A stretch of 64,000 bases of DNA from Streptomyces humi (GCF_001005085.2 NZ_LBMU02000002.1:62001-126000), one strand, 5' to 3'; positions 49,814 through 58,915 are shown, counted from the stretch's first letter. Numbers and translations: made by a program. The notes: generated by a model not told the origin, from the letters alone.

Positions 49814-50842
49814 TCAGCGCGGCCGGGCGCTGGTGGGCGGGCCCGCCCAGCTCTGGTTGTAGCGCTGGGCCGCCCGGTCGTTGAGGGCGCTGCCCGCCCG
49901 GCGCAGGGCCCGCGCCCAGGCGGGGGCGGCGGGGGCCTCCAGATCGTGGCCCTGGCGCAGCGGCGCCCGCCGCGAGCTCTGCTCGGCCCCGTCGTCGAGC
50001 GGCGTGGGCAGCGCGCGGGCGACCAGCCCGTTCACCCGCGTCACCAGGCGGGGCACGACCGCGTGCGCGAGGGAGGCGGTCCGGGCGGCCGGAGTGAGCA
50101 CCAGCCGGGTACGCCTGCGTTCCACCGCCCGTACGACCTTCTCCGCCGCCCGCTCCGCGTCCATCGACAGCAGCGGCATCCCCGCCAGCGCGGAGAACCA
50201 GGCGAACTCGGCCTCCGGCCGGCCCCCGAACTCCGCCTGGAGGTGCGAGCCGGTCCGCATCAGCCCGGGGTGGACCGTGGTCACGCTCACCGCGCTCCCG
50301 GCCGTCTCCTCCTGGAGGCCCTCGCCGAGCGCCCGTACCGCGGCCTTGGCGCAGGAGTACGGCACCAGATGCGGCACCGCGAGCAGTCCGCCGACCGAGC
50401 CCACCAGGCCCAGACGGCCGCCCGCCGGGCTGCGCCGCAGGTACGGCAGGGCCGCGAGCGCGGTGTGGAGGGTGCCGTCGAAGATGGTCTCCATGGCGTC
50501 CCTGAACGCCTCCGTCCCCGCCGTCTCGGCGGGCGCCACCTGGATCACTCCGGCGTTGGCGATCACCAGGTCCAGCCCGCCCGCCTGCTCCGCCGTCCGC
50601 CGGACCGCGGCCGTCACCGCCGTCTCGTCCCGTACGTCGCACACCACCGGTCGCACGGAGCGGCCCGTGCGGTCGAGCATCCAGGCCACGGCCCGGTCGA
50701 GTTCACCGGCGTCCCGCGCCAGCACGGTCACCCGGTGACCGCGCCGGACGAGCCGGGCCGCCATCAGCAGTCCCAGCCCCCGGGAGCCGCCGGTCACCAG
50801 CGCCGAGAGCCCGCCGGCCCGGGATCGGTCCGTCGCCGCCAT
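49814..50842 (-). CDS. Short-chain dehydrogenase/reductase with C-terminal extension
   Basis: 342 residues. The Rossmann N-terminus is SALVTGGSRGLGLLMAARLV (TGxxxGxG), followed by DLVIANAGV, catalytic Tyr/Lys in YSCAKAAVRALGEG and PGLMRTGSH. The last ~90 residues (SLAHAVVPRLVTRVNGLVAR and a basic, Ala/Pro-rich tail) extend beyond a classic SDR. GAGGTGA precedes ATG 50842. It is 54 bases downstream of the zinc alcohol dehydrogenase gene, and the two oxidoreductases may be co-transcribed. The substrate is unknown. Confidence 0.88.
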   Translation of the reverse strand: MAATDRSRAGGLSALVTGGSRGLGLLMAARLVRRGHRVTVLARDAGELDRAVAWMLDRTGRSVRPVVCDVRDETAVTAAVRRTAEQAGGLDLVIANAGVIQVAPAETAGTEAFRDAMETIFDGTLHTALAALPYLRRSPAGGRLGLVGSVGGLLAVPHLVPYSCAKAAVRALGEGLQEETAGSAVSVTTVHPGLMRTGSHLQAEFGGRPEAEFAWFSALAGMPLLSMDAERAAEKVVRAVERRRTRLVLTPAARTASLAHAVVPRLVTRVNGLVARALPTPLDDGAEQSSRRAPLRQGHDLEAPAAPAWARALRRAGSALNDRAAQRYNQSWAGPPTSARPR

Positions 50843-50896
50843 GTCGTCACCTCACTGGTCGTCGGGTCGTTCGTGAGCCGGGGTGGAGCGCGGGGC

Positions 50897-52087
50897 TCAG
50901 GGCTGCATGAGGATCTTCACCGAGCCGTCCTGCTTCTGCTGGAACATGGAGTAGGCCCGCTCGGCCTCCGTCAGGGGCAGCCGGTGGGTGGCGAAGTCGT
51001 CGACGCCGAGCGGGTCCCCGTCGGTGAGGAGCGGCATGATCGCGTCGGTCCAGCGCCGGACGTTGGCCTGCCCCATCCGCAGCTGGATCTGCTTGTCGAA
51101 CAGGGTGAGCAGCGGCATCGGGTCGGCCATCCCCCCGTACACGCCGCTCAGCGAGATCGTGCCGCCCCGGCGTACCAGGTCGATGGCCATGTAGAGGGCG
51201 GCCAGCCGGTCGACGGCGAAGCGTTCGGCGAGCGGTGCGCTGATCTTGCGCGGGAGCAGCCCGGTGACGGTCTGGGCGAGCTTGGCCGCCGCGCCGCCGT
51301 GGGCCTCGGTGCCGACGGCGTCGATCACGGCGTCCGGACCCCGGCCGCCGGTCTCGTCCCTGATCGCCTGGACCAGTTCCTTCTCGTCGTCGTAGACCCG
51401 CAGGTCGTACACCTCCGTACCGCGCTGGGCGGCACGCGCGAGGCGTTCCGGCACGAGGTCGACGCCGAACACCCGCTCCACGCCCTGGGCCCGGGCGATA
51501 CGGCAGCTCATGTCGCCGATGGGGCCGAGCCCGAGCACGGCGAGCGTGCCGCCGGGCGGCACCGCGGCGTACGCCACGGCCTGCCAGGCGGTGGGAAGCA
51601 CGTCGGAGAGGTAGACGAAACGGTCGTCGGCGGGGCCGTCGGGCACCTTCATCGGCCCGAACTGCGCCTGTGGTACGCGCAGGTACTCGGCCTGGGCGCC
51701 GGGCACCGCACCGTAGAGGCGGGTGTACCCGAACAGGGCCGCGCCCATCCCCTCGCCGGTCACCTGCGTGGTCTCGCACTGGGTGTTCAGGCCCGCCGAG
51801 CACATGAAGCAGTGCCCGCAGGAGATCTGGAAGGGCACCACGACGCGGTCCCCGGGGCGCAGGTTCGTCACCTCGGAGCCGACTTCCTCGACCACGCCCA
51901 TCGGTTCGTGACCGAGGATGTCCCCCGGGGTCATGAAGGGCGTGAGCACCTCGTACAGATGGAGGTCCGAGCCGCAGAGTCCGGTCGACGTGATGCGGAT
52001 GACGGCGTCCGTGGGCTCCTCGATCCGCGGATCGGGTACGTCCTCCACCCGGACATGCCGTCGGCCCTGCCAGGTCACTGCTTTCAT
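50897..52087 (-). CDS. Zinc-dependent alcohol dehydrogenase (formaldehyde-dehydrogenase-like)
   Basis: 396 residues, MDR family. The catalytic zinc site is TGLCGSDLHLYEV and GHEPMGVVEEVGSEV. The structural-zinc loop has four Cys-type ligands in CGHCFMCSAGLNTQCE. The nucleotide fold is LAVLGLGPIGDMSCRIARAQ. The length and the LHLYE loop place it with glutathione-independent formaldehyde/alcohol dehydrogenases that use NAD. GAGGGAG precedes ATG 52087. It begins a probable two-gene operon with the SDR. The physiological alcohol or aldehyde is not deducible. Confidence 0.9.
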   Translation of the reverse strand: MKAVTWQGRRHVRVEDVPDPRIEEPTDAVIRITSTGLCGSDLHLYEVLTPFMTPGDILGHEPMGVVEEVGSEVTNLRPGDRVVVPFQISCGHCFMCSAGLNTQCETTQVTGEGMGAALFGYTRLYGAVPGAQAEYLRVPQAQFGPMKVPDGPADDRFVYLSDVLPTAWQAVAYAAVPPGGTLAVLGLGPIGDMSCRIARAQGVERVFGVDLVPERLARAAQRGTEVYDLRVYDDEKELVQAIRDETGGRGPDAVIDAVGTEAHGGAAAKLAQTVTGLLPRKISAPLAERFAVDRLAALYMAIDLVRRGGTISLSGVYGGMADPMPLLTLFDKQIQLRMGQANVRRWTDAIMPLLTDGDPLGVDDFATHRLPLTEAERAYSMFQQKQDGSVKILMQP

Positions 52088-52269
52088 GACTCGCGCTCCC
52101 TCATCTAGGCTGCGCGCCGGTCACGTCACCGGACGCGTGGACGGGCGCACGCCGGGTACCCCGGGAAGTCACGGTTCAATTCACCCCGGGGAGAACCGAA
52201 AAGGGCGAGGCGGAGAAATTCGCCTCCGGCCACTGTCGTTTTTCTCCGTGCGCGCTATCCACACGGACG

Positions 52270-52749
52270 GTGATGGGCATGGGACGGACGGCACCCGGCA
52301 GAGCCGTGAGTGTGCCGCATCCGGCGGAACGCTCCAGCGACGGCCGGGGATGGTTCGAGAACCTGGCGGAAGCGGCGTCCAACTTCACGAGTTCCGCGCC
52401 TTTCTACGGGTTCTGCCTGCTGCTGGTGGCGCTCTTCGCCGTCGCCCACATCATGGGGCTGCCACTGAACTGGCAGCTCTTCGTCGGTGACGTCATGACC
52501 TCGGTCAACCTGCTGCTGCTGGCCCTGCTGAAGAACTCCGAGCGCCGGGCCGAGCACGCGATCCAGCGCAAGCTCGACAGCATCGCGGCGGCCCTGCTCG
52601 ACCAGCAGGAGGCCCGGGAGCAGGAGGCCCGGGAGCAGGAGGGCCGGGAGCAGGAGGGACCGGTGCGCGAGGGCCGGCGGAGAGGAGCCGGTGCGGAGGG
52701 GATCGGGGACGACCTGCGGGACGCGATCCGGATGGAGGAGGAGCTCTGA
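52270..52749 (+). CDS. Low-affinity iron-permease-family membrane protein
   Basis: About 156-159 residues depending on start (GTG 52270, ATG 52273 or ATG 52279; none has a strong ribosome site). Two hydrophobic segments (FYGFCLLLVALFAVAHIMGL and WQLFVGDVMTSVNLLLLALL) are followed by NSERRAEHAIQRKLDSIAAA, the pattern of the PF04120 family. The C-terminal third is charged with four-fold EQEAR/EQEGR repeats from a 15-bp DNA repeat (around 52611-52665). Iron transport by bacterial members is not established. Confidence 0.75.
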   Translation: MMGMGRTAPGRAVSVPHPAERSSDGRGWFENLAEAASNFTSSAPFYGFCLLLVALFAVAHIMGLPLNWQLFVGDVMTSVNLLLLALLKNSERRAEHAIQRKLDSIAAALLDQQEAREQEAREQEGREQEGPVREGRRRGAGAEGIGDDLRDAIRMEEEL

Positions 52750-52861
52750 CGCGTCCGGCGCACCGCCACCCGAACGGGGGAAACCGGCGTCCGCCGCATC
52801 CGGTACCGGCCGACGGGGTGAAAAGCATCCGAGTACCCCACCGGAAGCGGAAGTGAGCCCC

Positions 52862-54235
52862 ATGCAGACCTCGGTCGTCCTGTTCACCTGCGATCTGCGC
52901 CTGTCGGACCATCCGCCGCTGCGCGCGGCGCTCCACGGCGGGGGGCGGGTGGTACCGCTGTTCGTGCGCGACCGGTCCGTGGACGGGGCGGGTTTCGCCG
53001 CGCCGAACCGGCTCGCCTTCCTCGCCGACTGCCTGGTCGACCTGGACGCGCGGCTGCGGGAGCGGGGCGGCCGGCTGGTGCTGCGCGAGGGCGAGACGGT
53101 CACGGAGGTGTGCCGGGTCGCCGCCGAGGCGGACGCCGACGAGGTGCACATGGCCGGTGACGTGAGCGCCTTCGCGCAGGGCCGCGAACAGCGGCTGCGC
53201 CGGGCGCTGGAGGCCGACGGACGGCGCCTGTACGTGCACGACACGGTGAGCACCGCCGTCGCGCCGGGCGCGGTCACGCCGGCCTCCTCCGACCACTTCG
53301 CGGTGTTCACGCCGTACTACCGGCGCTGGTCCGCCGAGACGCTGCGGGACGCGCTGGGCGCACCGCGCTCGATCACCGTGCCGGAGGAGATCGGCTCGGC
53401 CGCGCTGCCCAGGCGCGCCGACGTGAGCGGGGTGTCCCCGGGGCTGTGCGCGGGCGGCGAGACGGAGGGACGGCGCAGACTCAGCGCGTGGCTGCGCTCC
53501 GGCGTGGACGTCTACGAGGAGGGCCACGACGACCTGGCGGGCGACGCCACCTCCCGGCTCTCCCCCCATCTGCACTTCGGCACGCTGTCGCCGGTCGAGG
53601 TGGTGCGACGCACGCGCAAGGCGGGCGGCGCCGGCGCGGAGGCGTTCGTACGGCAGATCGCCTGGCGGGACTTCCACCGCCAGGTGCTGGCCGCGCGCCC
53701 CGACGCCGCCGTCCGCGACTACCGCACCCGGCGCGACCGGTGGCGCGGCGCCAAGGGCGCGCGGGCGGACGCCGAGGCCTGGCGGGAGGGCCGGACCGGC
53801 TACCCGGTGGTCGACGCGGCGATGCGGCAGCTGCGCCACGAGGGGTGGATGCACAACCGGGGCCGGCTGCTGGCCGCGAGCTTCCTCACCAAGACGCTGT
53901 ACGTCGACTGGCGGGTGGGCGCCCGGCACTTCCTGGACCTGCTGGTCGACGGCGACATGGCGAACAACCAGCTCAACTGGCAGTGGATGGCGGGCACGGG
54001 CACCGACACCCGTCCCAACCGGGTGCTCAACCCCGTCCTCCAGGGCAAGCGGTACGACCCGGACGGTGCGTACGTGCGGCGCTGGGTTCCGGAGCTGGCG
54101 GACGTGAAGGCGCCCGACGTGCACGAGCCGTGGAAGCTCCCGGAGGAGGAGCGCGCGGGCACCGGCTATCCGGAGCCGGTGGTGTCGCTGGCGGAAGGCC
54201 TGGAGCGCTTCAGGCGGGCCCGGGAGCGCTCATGA
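52862..54235 (+). CDS. phr: Deoxyribodipyrimidine photolyase (cryptochrome/photolyase family)
   Basis: 457 residues. The N-terminal antenna domain begins SVVLFTCDLRLSDHPPLRAA (D-x-R-x-x-D-x-P motif). The FAD-binding helical domain shows TSRLSPHLHFGTLSPVEVVR, RQIAWRDFHRQVLAARP, GYPVVDAAMRQLRHEGWMHN and the highly conserved DGDMANNQLNWQWMAGTGTD. It repairs UV pyrimidine dimers using blue light. The start is ATG 52862. It converges on a gene for a B12-type light sensor 57 bases away, which makes light control likely. Confidence 0.95.
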   Translation: MQTSVVLFTCDLRLSDHPPLRAALHGGGRVVPLFVRDRSVDGAGFAAPNRLAFLADCLVDLDARLRERGGRLVLREGETVTEVCRVAAEADADEVHMAGDVSAFAQGREQRLRRALEADGRRLYVHDTVSTAVAPGAVTPASSDHFAVFTPYYRRWSAETLRDALGAPRSITVPEEIGSAALPRRADVSGVSPGLCAGGETEGRRRLSAWLRSGVDVYEEGHDDLAGDATSRLSPHLHFGTLSPVEVVRRTRKAGGAGAEAFVRQIAWRDFHRQVLAARPDAAVRDYRTRRDRWRGAKGARADAEAWREGRTGYPVVDAAMRQLRHEGWMHNRGRLLAASFLTKTLYVDWRVGARHFLDLLVDGDMANNQLNWQWMAGTGTDTRPNRVLNPVLQGKRYDPDGAYVRRWVPELADVKAPDVHEPWKLPEEERAGTGYPEPVVSLAEGLERFRRARERS

Positions 54236-54292
54236 CCCCGCGCGGGCGTGGAGGGTCACCCACGGTCTGCCGACCGGGACGGGCCCCTCGGG

Positions 54293-55306
54293 TCATCGTT
54301 CGCCGCACAGCGTGCGCAGTGTCTCCACCGCCTGGGACAGGCCGGCGGGCCTGAGCACGCCGGCGGGCTGGGACCGGCTCCAGCCGGGGCCGCCCAGCAG
54401 CACCGCCGGACCGCGCCGCGCCCCCTTCATCCCCCAGCGCTGCGCCGCCACGTGCCGGGCCAGGTCCGGGGCCGCCCGGCTGCTCATCTGGGCCCAGAGC
54501 ACGACCGCGGCGGGGCCGAGCCTGCGTACCGCCGCGTCCAGCGCCTCGACGGGCACCGCCGCTCCCAGCATGCGCACCGGCACCCCTTCCCGGCCGAGCG
54601 CCGCGTGCAGCGCCTCCATGGGCAGCGTGTGCTGTTCGCCGGGCGCGCAGGCCAGCAGGACACAGCCGGCCGCCGCGGACGCCACCGGGACGGCGGGCCG
54701 GGCGCTGCGCCGCAGCACGGTGGAGACGTGCCAGGCGAGCAGGTGCTCCACCTCCACGTACTGGTCCTCGGACGACATCCAGCGGCGTCCCACGGCGTGC
54801 AGGGTCGGCATCATCACCTCCTGCCAGGCGACCACCACGCCGTAGCGCTCGACGACCGCGGTGAGCTGTTCGTCGAGGGCCGGGGCGTCCAGCCGTACGG
54901 CGGCGCGGGCCAGCCCGCGGCACTCCAGACGGACGTCGCCCAGGGGCAGGGCGCCCGCGGCCCGCGACCGGCCCGTGGCCGCCGGGGGCGGTGAGGTGCG
55001 GTCGGCCTCCGCGGCGGGCGGTGGGCCCGCGGCGGCCGTACGGGCGGCGCGGGCGGCGTCGGCCGGCGGGATGCCGGTCGCCGTCAGCCTGCACATCTCC
55101 TCGACCATCGCCACGTCGGCCGCCGTCCAGCGGCGGTGGCCGCCCGCGGTCCGGGCGGTCGGGCCGATGCCGTAGCGGCGGTCCCAGGACCGCAGGGTCA
55201 TGGGCGACACGCCGAGGCGGCGGGCCAGCACACCGGTGGCCAGACCGGTGCCGTCCGGTACGGCGGATCCGGGCGGGGGCTGCCCGGCGGAGTTCACGGC
55301 GGTCAT
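54293..55306 (-). CDS. litR: MerR-family regulator with B12-binding domain (LitR/CarH-like photosensor)
   Basis: 337 residues. The N-terminal MerR HTH (TGVLARRLGVSPMTLRSWDR, RYGIGPTARTAGGHRRWTAA) is followed by a linker, a helical cobalamin-cap domain with Trp176 and the Glu187-His188 pair (RRWMSSEDQYVEVEHLLAWH), and a B12-binding Rossmann domain with the cobalt-ligand-type His226 in CAPGEQHTLPMEALHAALG. Light-sensing CarH/LitR proteins bind adenosylcobalamin in the dark as tetramers and leave DNA when illuminated. One extra residue separates Trp from Glu-His compared with my memory of Thermus CarH. It lies 46 bases downstream of an ECF sigma gene and beside photolyase. Confidence 0.85.
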   Translation of the reverse strand: MTAVNSAGQPPPGSAVPDGTGLATGVLARRLGVSPMTLRSWDRRYGIGPTARTAGGHRRWTAADVAMVEEMCRLTATGIPPADAARAARTAAAGPPPAAEADRTSPPPAATGRSRAAGALPLGDVRLECRGLARAAVRLDAPALDEQLTAVVERYGVVVAWQEVMMPTLHAVGRRWMSSEDQYVEVEHLLAWHVSTVLRRSARPAVPVASAAAGCVLLACAPGEQHTLPMEALHAALGREGVPVRMLGAAVPVEALDAAVRRLGPAAVVLWAQMSSRAAPDLARHVAAQRWGMKGARRGPAVLLGGPGWSRSQPAGVLRPAGLSQAVETLRTLCGER

Positions 55307-55352
55307 CTGTTCCTCTTCCCGCGGGCGGCGCCCGAGCCGTCCGTCGGGCGGC

Positions 55353-55940
55353 TCACCCCGTGGCCTCGGTGTCCAGGCTCCGGCCCAGGCGCAGCAGGCC
55401 GCGCCGGGCGTGACTCTTGACCGTACCCAGGGGCCAGCCGGTGACGTGGGCGATCTGCGTCTGCGTCAGGTCACCGTAGAACGTCAGGCACAGCACCCGC
55501 CGCTGGGCCTCGGGAAGACGGCGCAGTTCCCGGGTGACGTCCACCCGGTTCAGGACCGCGTCGTGCGCGGTCGACGGGTCCGGCGAACGGACCGACTCGC
55601 GCGCGGCCGCCGCGGCGACGTCGGTGCGCCGGGTGCGGGCGGACAGCGCGTCGGCGATCTTGCGCCGGGCGATGCCCACCAGCCAGGCGGGCAGCGGGCC
55701 ACGGCCCGGACGGTAGCCGTGGCGGCCGTGCCAGGCCGCGAGGAACACCGTCTGGGTGACGTCCTCGGCCTCCGCGCCGTCGCCCAGCGACTGCCGCGCC
55801 AGGGACAGGACGAGGGGAGCCCAGCGGCGGTAGACCGCCTCCAGGCCGCCCTCGTCCCCGGCCACGAAACGCAGGGCCAGATCGGCCTCCGGAGCCGTCA
55901 TGGGCGCGGTCGGGGTCTCGGTCGTGGCGAGTGCGGTCAT
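55353..55940 (-). CDS. ECF sigma factor (possibly LitS-like)
   Basis: 195 residues. Region 2 reads ADLALRFVAGDEGGLEAVYR, AEDVTQTVFLAAW, LPAWLVGIARRKIADALSAR. Region 4 reads RRLPEAQRRVLCLTFYGDLT, QTQIAHVTGWPLGTVKSHAR. There is no C-terminal extension. ATG 55940 follows GGGGAG; ATG at residue 14 is an alternative. No anti-sigma gene is adjacent. The nearest downstream gene encodes a B12 light sensor, a partnership known from the LitS/LitR light-induced carotenoid system of Streptomyces coelicolor. The identity with LitS is inference. Confidence 0.88.
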   Translation of the reverse strand: MTALATTETPTAPMTAPEADLALRFVAGDEGGLEAVYRRWAPLVLSLARQSLGDGAEAEDVTQTVFLAAWHGRHGYRPGRGPLPAWLVGIARRKIADALSARTRRTDVAAAAARESVRSPDPSTAHDAVLNRVDVTRELRRLPEAQRRVLCLTFYGDLTQTQIAHVTGWPLGTVKSHARRGLLRLGRSLDTEATG

Positions 55941-56014
55941 GCGGCTGCTCCCCGGATTGCTCCTCGTGCGGGATTGCTCCCCGCCTCACCACCACCGTCC
56001 GTCCCGCGCCGCGG

Positions 56015-58135
56015 CTACGGCAACTCGCATCGAGTCTGCATCGAGTCAGTCCGCATCGAGTCGGTCGGCATCGAGTCGTCGGCTCCGGGCCGGGTGGGCC
56101 ACCACACGCGGTCCCCGGCGTCCCGTACGAGCGCCGGCACCAGCAGGGAGCGCACCACCAGGGTGTCGAGCAGCACGCCGAACGCGACGATGAAGGCGAT
56201 CTGCACCAGGAAGGCCAGCGGGATCACGCCGAGCGCGGCGAAGGTGGCGGCCAGCACCACCCCGGCGGAGGTGATGACCCCGCCGGTGGTGACGAGCCCG
56301 CGCCGGACCCCCTCGCGGGTGCCGTGCCGCAGGGTCTCCTCCCGGACCCGGGACATCAGGAAGATGTTGTAGTCGACGCCGAGTGCCACCAGGAATACGA
56401 ATCCGTACAGCGGTACGGACGGATCGGTGCCGCTGAAACCGAACAGGTCGCGGAAGACCAGCGCGGCCACGCCGAGGGTCGCGGTGAAGTTGAGGCCGAC
56501 GGTCAGCACCAGCAGGACGGGTACGGCGAAGGAGCGCAGCAGCAGCACGAGGATGGTCAGGATGACGGCGAGCACCACCGGGACGATGACCGTGCGGTCG
56601 CGTTCGGCGGCGCGCAGGGTGTCGTACTGCTGCGCGGTGTAGCCGCCCACGAGGGCGTCCGCGCCGGGCAGCGCGTGCAGGGCGGTGCGCAGCCGGGCCA
56701 CGGTGTCGCGGGCGGCCTGCGTGTCGGGCGCCGCCTTCGCGGTCGCCTCGAACCTGACCCGGCCGCCCGCCACCAGCGGTTCGGCCGCCGGGCGGCCCTG
56801 GGCCCCGGTCGCGGTCACCGCGGCGACGCCCGGGGTGGCGCGCACGGTGCGCGCCACCCGGTCGGCGGCGGACGCGTCGGCCACGACCACCACGGGGGTG
56901 CCCGCGCCGGCCGGGAAGTGCCGGGCCAGGGTCTGCTGGGCGGCGACGGACGGCACGTGCCGTACGAAGGTCTCGTCGAGCGGCACGCCGCGCGAGTCCA
57001 GGGTGAGGGCGCCCGCCGAGCAGACGAGCAGACCGGTCAGGGCGAGCGCCCACACCCGGCGCGGCGCCCGGTCGACCAGGTGGGCGACACGCTGCCACAG
57101 GCCGCTCGCGCCGGACCCGCTTCCGGGCCTGGCCGGCCAGTACGCGCGGCGGCCGAGGAGGGCCAGGGCGGCCGGCAGGAAGGTGAGCGCGCTCAGGGCG
57201 GCGCAGGCGATCCCGACGGCGCCGACCGGCCCGAGCGCGCGGTTGTTGGTGAGGTCGCTCAGCAGCAGGGCGATCAGACCGAGGGCGACGGTGCCGGCGC
57301 TGGCCAGGACGGCCGGGGCGGAGCGGCGCAGGGCGGCCAGGGCGGCGTCGCGTCGGTCGCGGCCCGCGGCCAGTTCCTCCCGGCAGCGGGCGGCGACCAG
57401 CAGCGCGTAGTCCGTCGCGGCGCCGATGACGAGGATCGACAGGATGCCCTGCACCTGTCCGTCGACGCGCACCAGGCCGTGCTCGGCCAGGGCGTAGACG
57501 ACGGCACACGCCACCCCCAGGGAGAACACCGCGCCGAGGATCACGACGAGCGGCAGCAGCAGGGAGCGGTAGACGAGCAGCAGGATGACGAGCACGACGG
57601 CCAGGGCGACCGCGAGCAGCACCCCGTCGATGCCCGAGAAGGCGTCCGCGAGGTCGGCCTGGGTGGCGGCGGGACCGGCGAGCCGCACCCGGGTGCCGGG
57701 GATCCCGGCCGCCGCCCGTACCCGTTCCAGCGTGGGGGCGAGCCGGTCGCCCAGGTCCGGGCGCAGCGGTACGACGGCCTGGAGGGCGGCGCGGTCCTGC
57801 GAGAGGAGAGCGGGCGAGGGGGTGCCGGCCGTGCCGGTGGTGCCGGCGAGCGCGGCCACCGCCGCGGTGGCCGCCCGCTGCTTCCCGCTGACGGCCGCTC
57901 CGCCGTCGGCGGTCCACACCACGATGACCGGCAGGGTCTCGCGCTGCCGGAAGGCGGCCTGCTCGCGCAGGACCCTCGTGGACTCGGCGCTCCGGGGCAG
58001 GAAGGCGGCCTGGTCGTTGGTGGCGACCTCGCCCAGCCGTCCGGCGAAGGGACCCAGCAGGGCCCCGAGCACCAGCCAGACGGCGACCAGGGCGAACGGG
58101 ACGAGCCGGCGGGTCCGGGGGTGCGGCGGCGTCAA
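56015..58135 (-). CDS. MMPL-family exporter under MarR control
   Basis: 706 residues with two blocks of membrane helices and two large outside loops. TM1 is VPFALVAVWLVLGALLGPFA. The duplicated proton-relay motifs lie in GAATDYALLVAARCREELAA and LVALGVDYNIFLMSRVREE. The start is TTG 58135 with TAGGAG five bases before it; no ATG or GTG fits. The C-terminus ends in DSMPTDSMRTDSMQT, a repeat from 56027-56077. The promoter contains a palindrome that the upstream MarR protein probably binds, so induction by its substrate (a toxic or antibiotic compound) is the likely logic. Confidence 0.9.
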   Translation of the reverse strand: MTPPHPRTRRLVPFALVAVWLVLGALLGPFAGRLGEVATNDQAAFLPRSAESTRVLREQAAFRQRETLPVIVVWTADGGAAVSGKQRAATAAVAALAGTTGTAGTPSPALLSQDRAALQAVVPLRPDLGDRLAPTLERVRAAAGIPGTRVRLAGPAATQADLADAFSGIDGVLLAVALAVVLVILLLVYRSLLLPLVVILGAVFSLGVACAVVYALAEHGLVRVDGQVQGILSILVIGAATDYALLVAARCREELAAGRDRRDAALAALRRSAPAVLASAGTVALGLIALLLSDLTNNRALGPVGAVGIACAALSALTFLPAALALLGRRAYWPARPGSGSGASGLWQRVAHLVDRAPRRVWALALTGLLVCSAGALTLDSRGVPLDETFVRHVPSVAAQQTLARHFPAGAGTPVVVVADASAADRVARTVRATPGVAAVTATGAQGRPAAEPLVAGGRVRFEATAKAAPDTQAARDTVARLRTALHALPGADALVGGYTAQQYDTLRAAERDRTVIVPVVLAVILTILVLLLRSFAVPVLLVLTVGLNFTATLGVAALVFRDLFGFSGTDPSVPLYGFVFLVALGVDYNIFLMSRVREETLRHGTREGVRRGLVTTGGVITSAGVVLAATFAALGVIPLAFLVQIAFIVAFGVLLDTLVVRSLLVPALVRDAGDRVWWPTRPGADDSMPTDSMRTDSMQTRCELP
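56027..56077 (+). repeat. Short degenerate tandem repeat in the MMPL C-terminus
   Basis: GCATCGAGTC recurs four times between 56027 and 56077 with 1-6 base spacers (11- and 15-base periods). It encodes the Asp-Ser-Met-x-Thr repeats at the extreme C-terminus of the exporter. Confidence 0.75.
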
Positions 58136-58193
58136 TGTGACTCCTAGGGGCGCGCGAGAAGGGGAACACTCGAAGAGAAAGCTCGACGGTAAA

Positions 58194-58219
58194 CAATCTC
58201 AATGATTGAGTAATGTCAA
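58194..58219 (-). promoter_or_regulatory. MMPL promoter with embedded MarR-type operator
   Basis: Minus-strand TTGACA (58219-58214) is followed by TTACTCAATCATTGAGA and a TTGTTT/TGTTTA segment as possible -10. Within the spacer are overlapping palindromes CAATC-TCAAT-GATTG (58194-58208) and CTCAATGATTGAG (58198-58210). The block is strongly AT-rich in a high-GC setting and lies 59-84 bases before the exporter start, just after the marR stop. Binding here would block RNA polymerase. Confidence 0.75.
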
Positions 58220-58285
58220 TCGGCGAACTGTCTCATCGCTGCTTCCCCCCGCGCCGGGGGATCGGATGCAGTGGGTCCGACGAGC

Positions 58286-58915
58286 TCAGTGGCCGGCGGA
58301 TTCCCCGGGCACCTCGGCGAGGACGTCGTTCAGCTCCGTCAGGAACCGCAGGGCCACGGCCAGTTCGCGTTCGTCGAAGTCCGCGCCGGCCCGGCGGACG
58401 GCGTCGGCGAGCGGCCGGAAGTGGGTCCGGGCGGCGGCGCGGGCGTCGGCCACGTACTGGAGGTGCACCACCCTGCGGTCGGTGTCCTCACGCACCCGGC
58501 GGACGTGCCCGGCGCGCTCCAGCCGGTCGACACAGGCGGTCACCGCGCCCGAGGTGAGGCCGAGCAGCGTGCGCAGCCGGGTGGGCGTCATGGGCTCGCG
58601 GGCGTCGAGGATGGCGGCCAGCGCCTGTACGTCGGTGGCGTGCAGGTTCTGCCGGGCCGCGTACTGCTGGATGACCCGGCCGACCTCGCCGTGCATGCGG
58701 CGCAACTGCACCGCGAAGGCCGACAGGTCACCCGGGAAGGCGGGGAGGTCACCGGTGGAGACGCCGGGCGGACCGGCCGCTCCGGCGTGCGGGGCACCGG
58801 AGGCGCTGTCGGGGCCGGCGGCCGCCGGGTGCGGGGCCTCGCCCGCCGGGGCCGCACCCGCGGCGGCCCCCGCGCGCCGCCGCGCCGGACGCCCCCCGCT
58901 CGTCTCCGTGCTCAC
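58286..58915 (-). CDS. MarR-family regulator of the MMPL exporter
   Basis: 209 residues from GTG 58915. The first ~60 residues are Ala/Pro/Gly-rich and disordered. The winged-helix core reads FAVQLRRMHGEVGRVIQQYA, LHATDVQALAAILDAREPMT, PTRLRTLLGLTSGAVTACVD, RLERAGHVRRVREDTDRRVV. It precedes the MMPL gene on the same strand with 150 bases between, where a clear palindromic operator overlaps the exporter promoter. MarR proteins usually release DNA on binding a phenolic or drug ligand. It is divergent from the SDR-DUF2867 gene. Confidence 0.9.
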   Translation of the reverse strand: MSTETSGGRPARRRAGAAAGAAPAGEAPHPAAAGPDSASGAPHAGAAGPPGVSTGDLPAFPGDLSAFAVQLRRMHGEVGRVIQQYAARQNLHATDVQALAAILDAREPMTPTRLRTLLGLTSGAVTACVDRLERAGHVRRVREDTDRRVVHLQYVADARAAARTHFRPLADAVRRAGADFDERELAVALRFLTELNDVLAEVPGESAGH

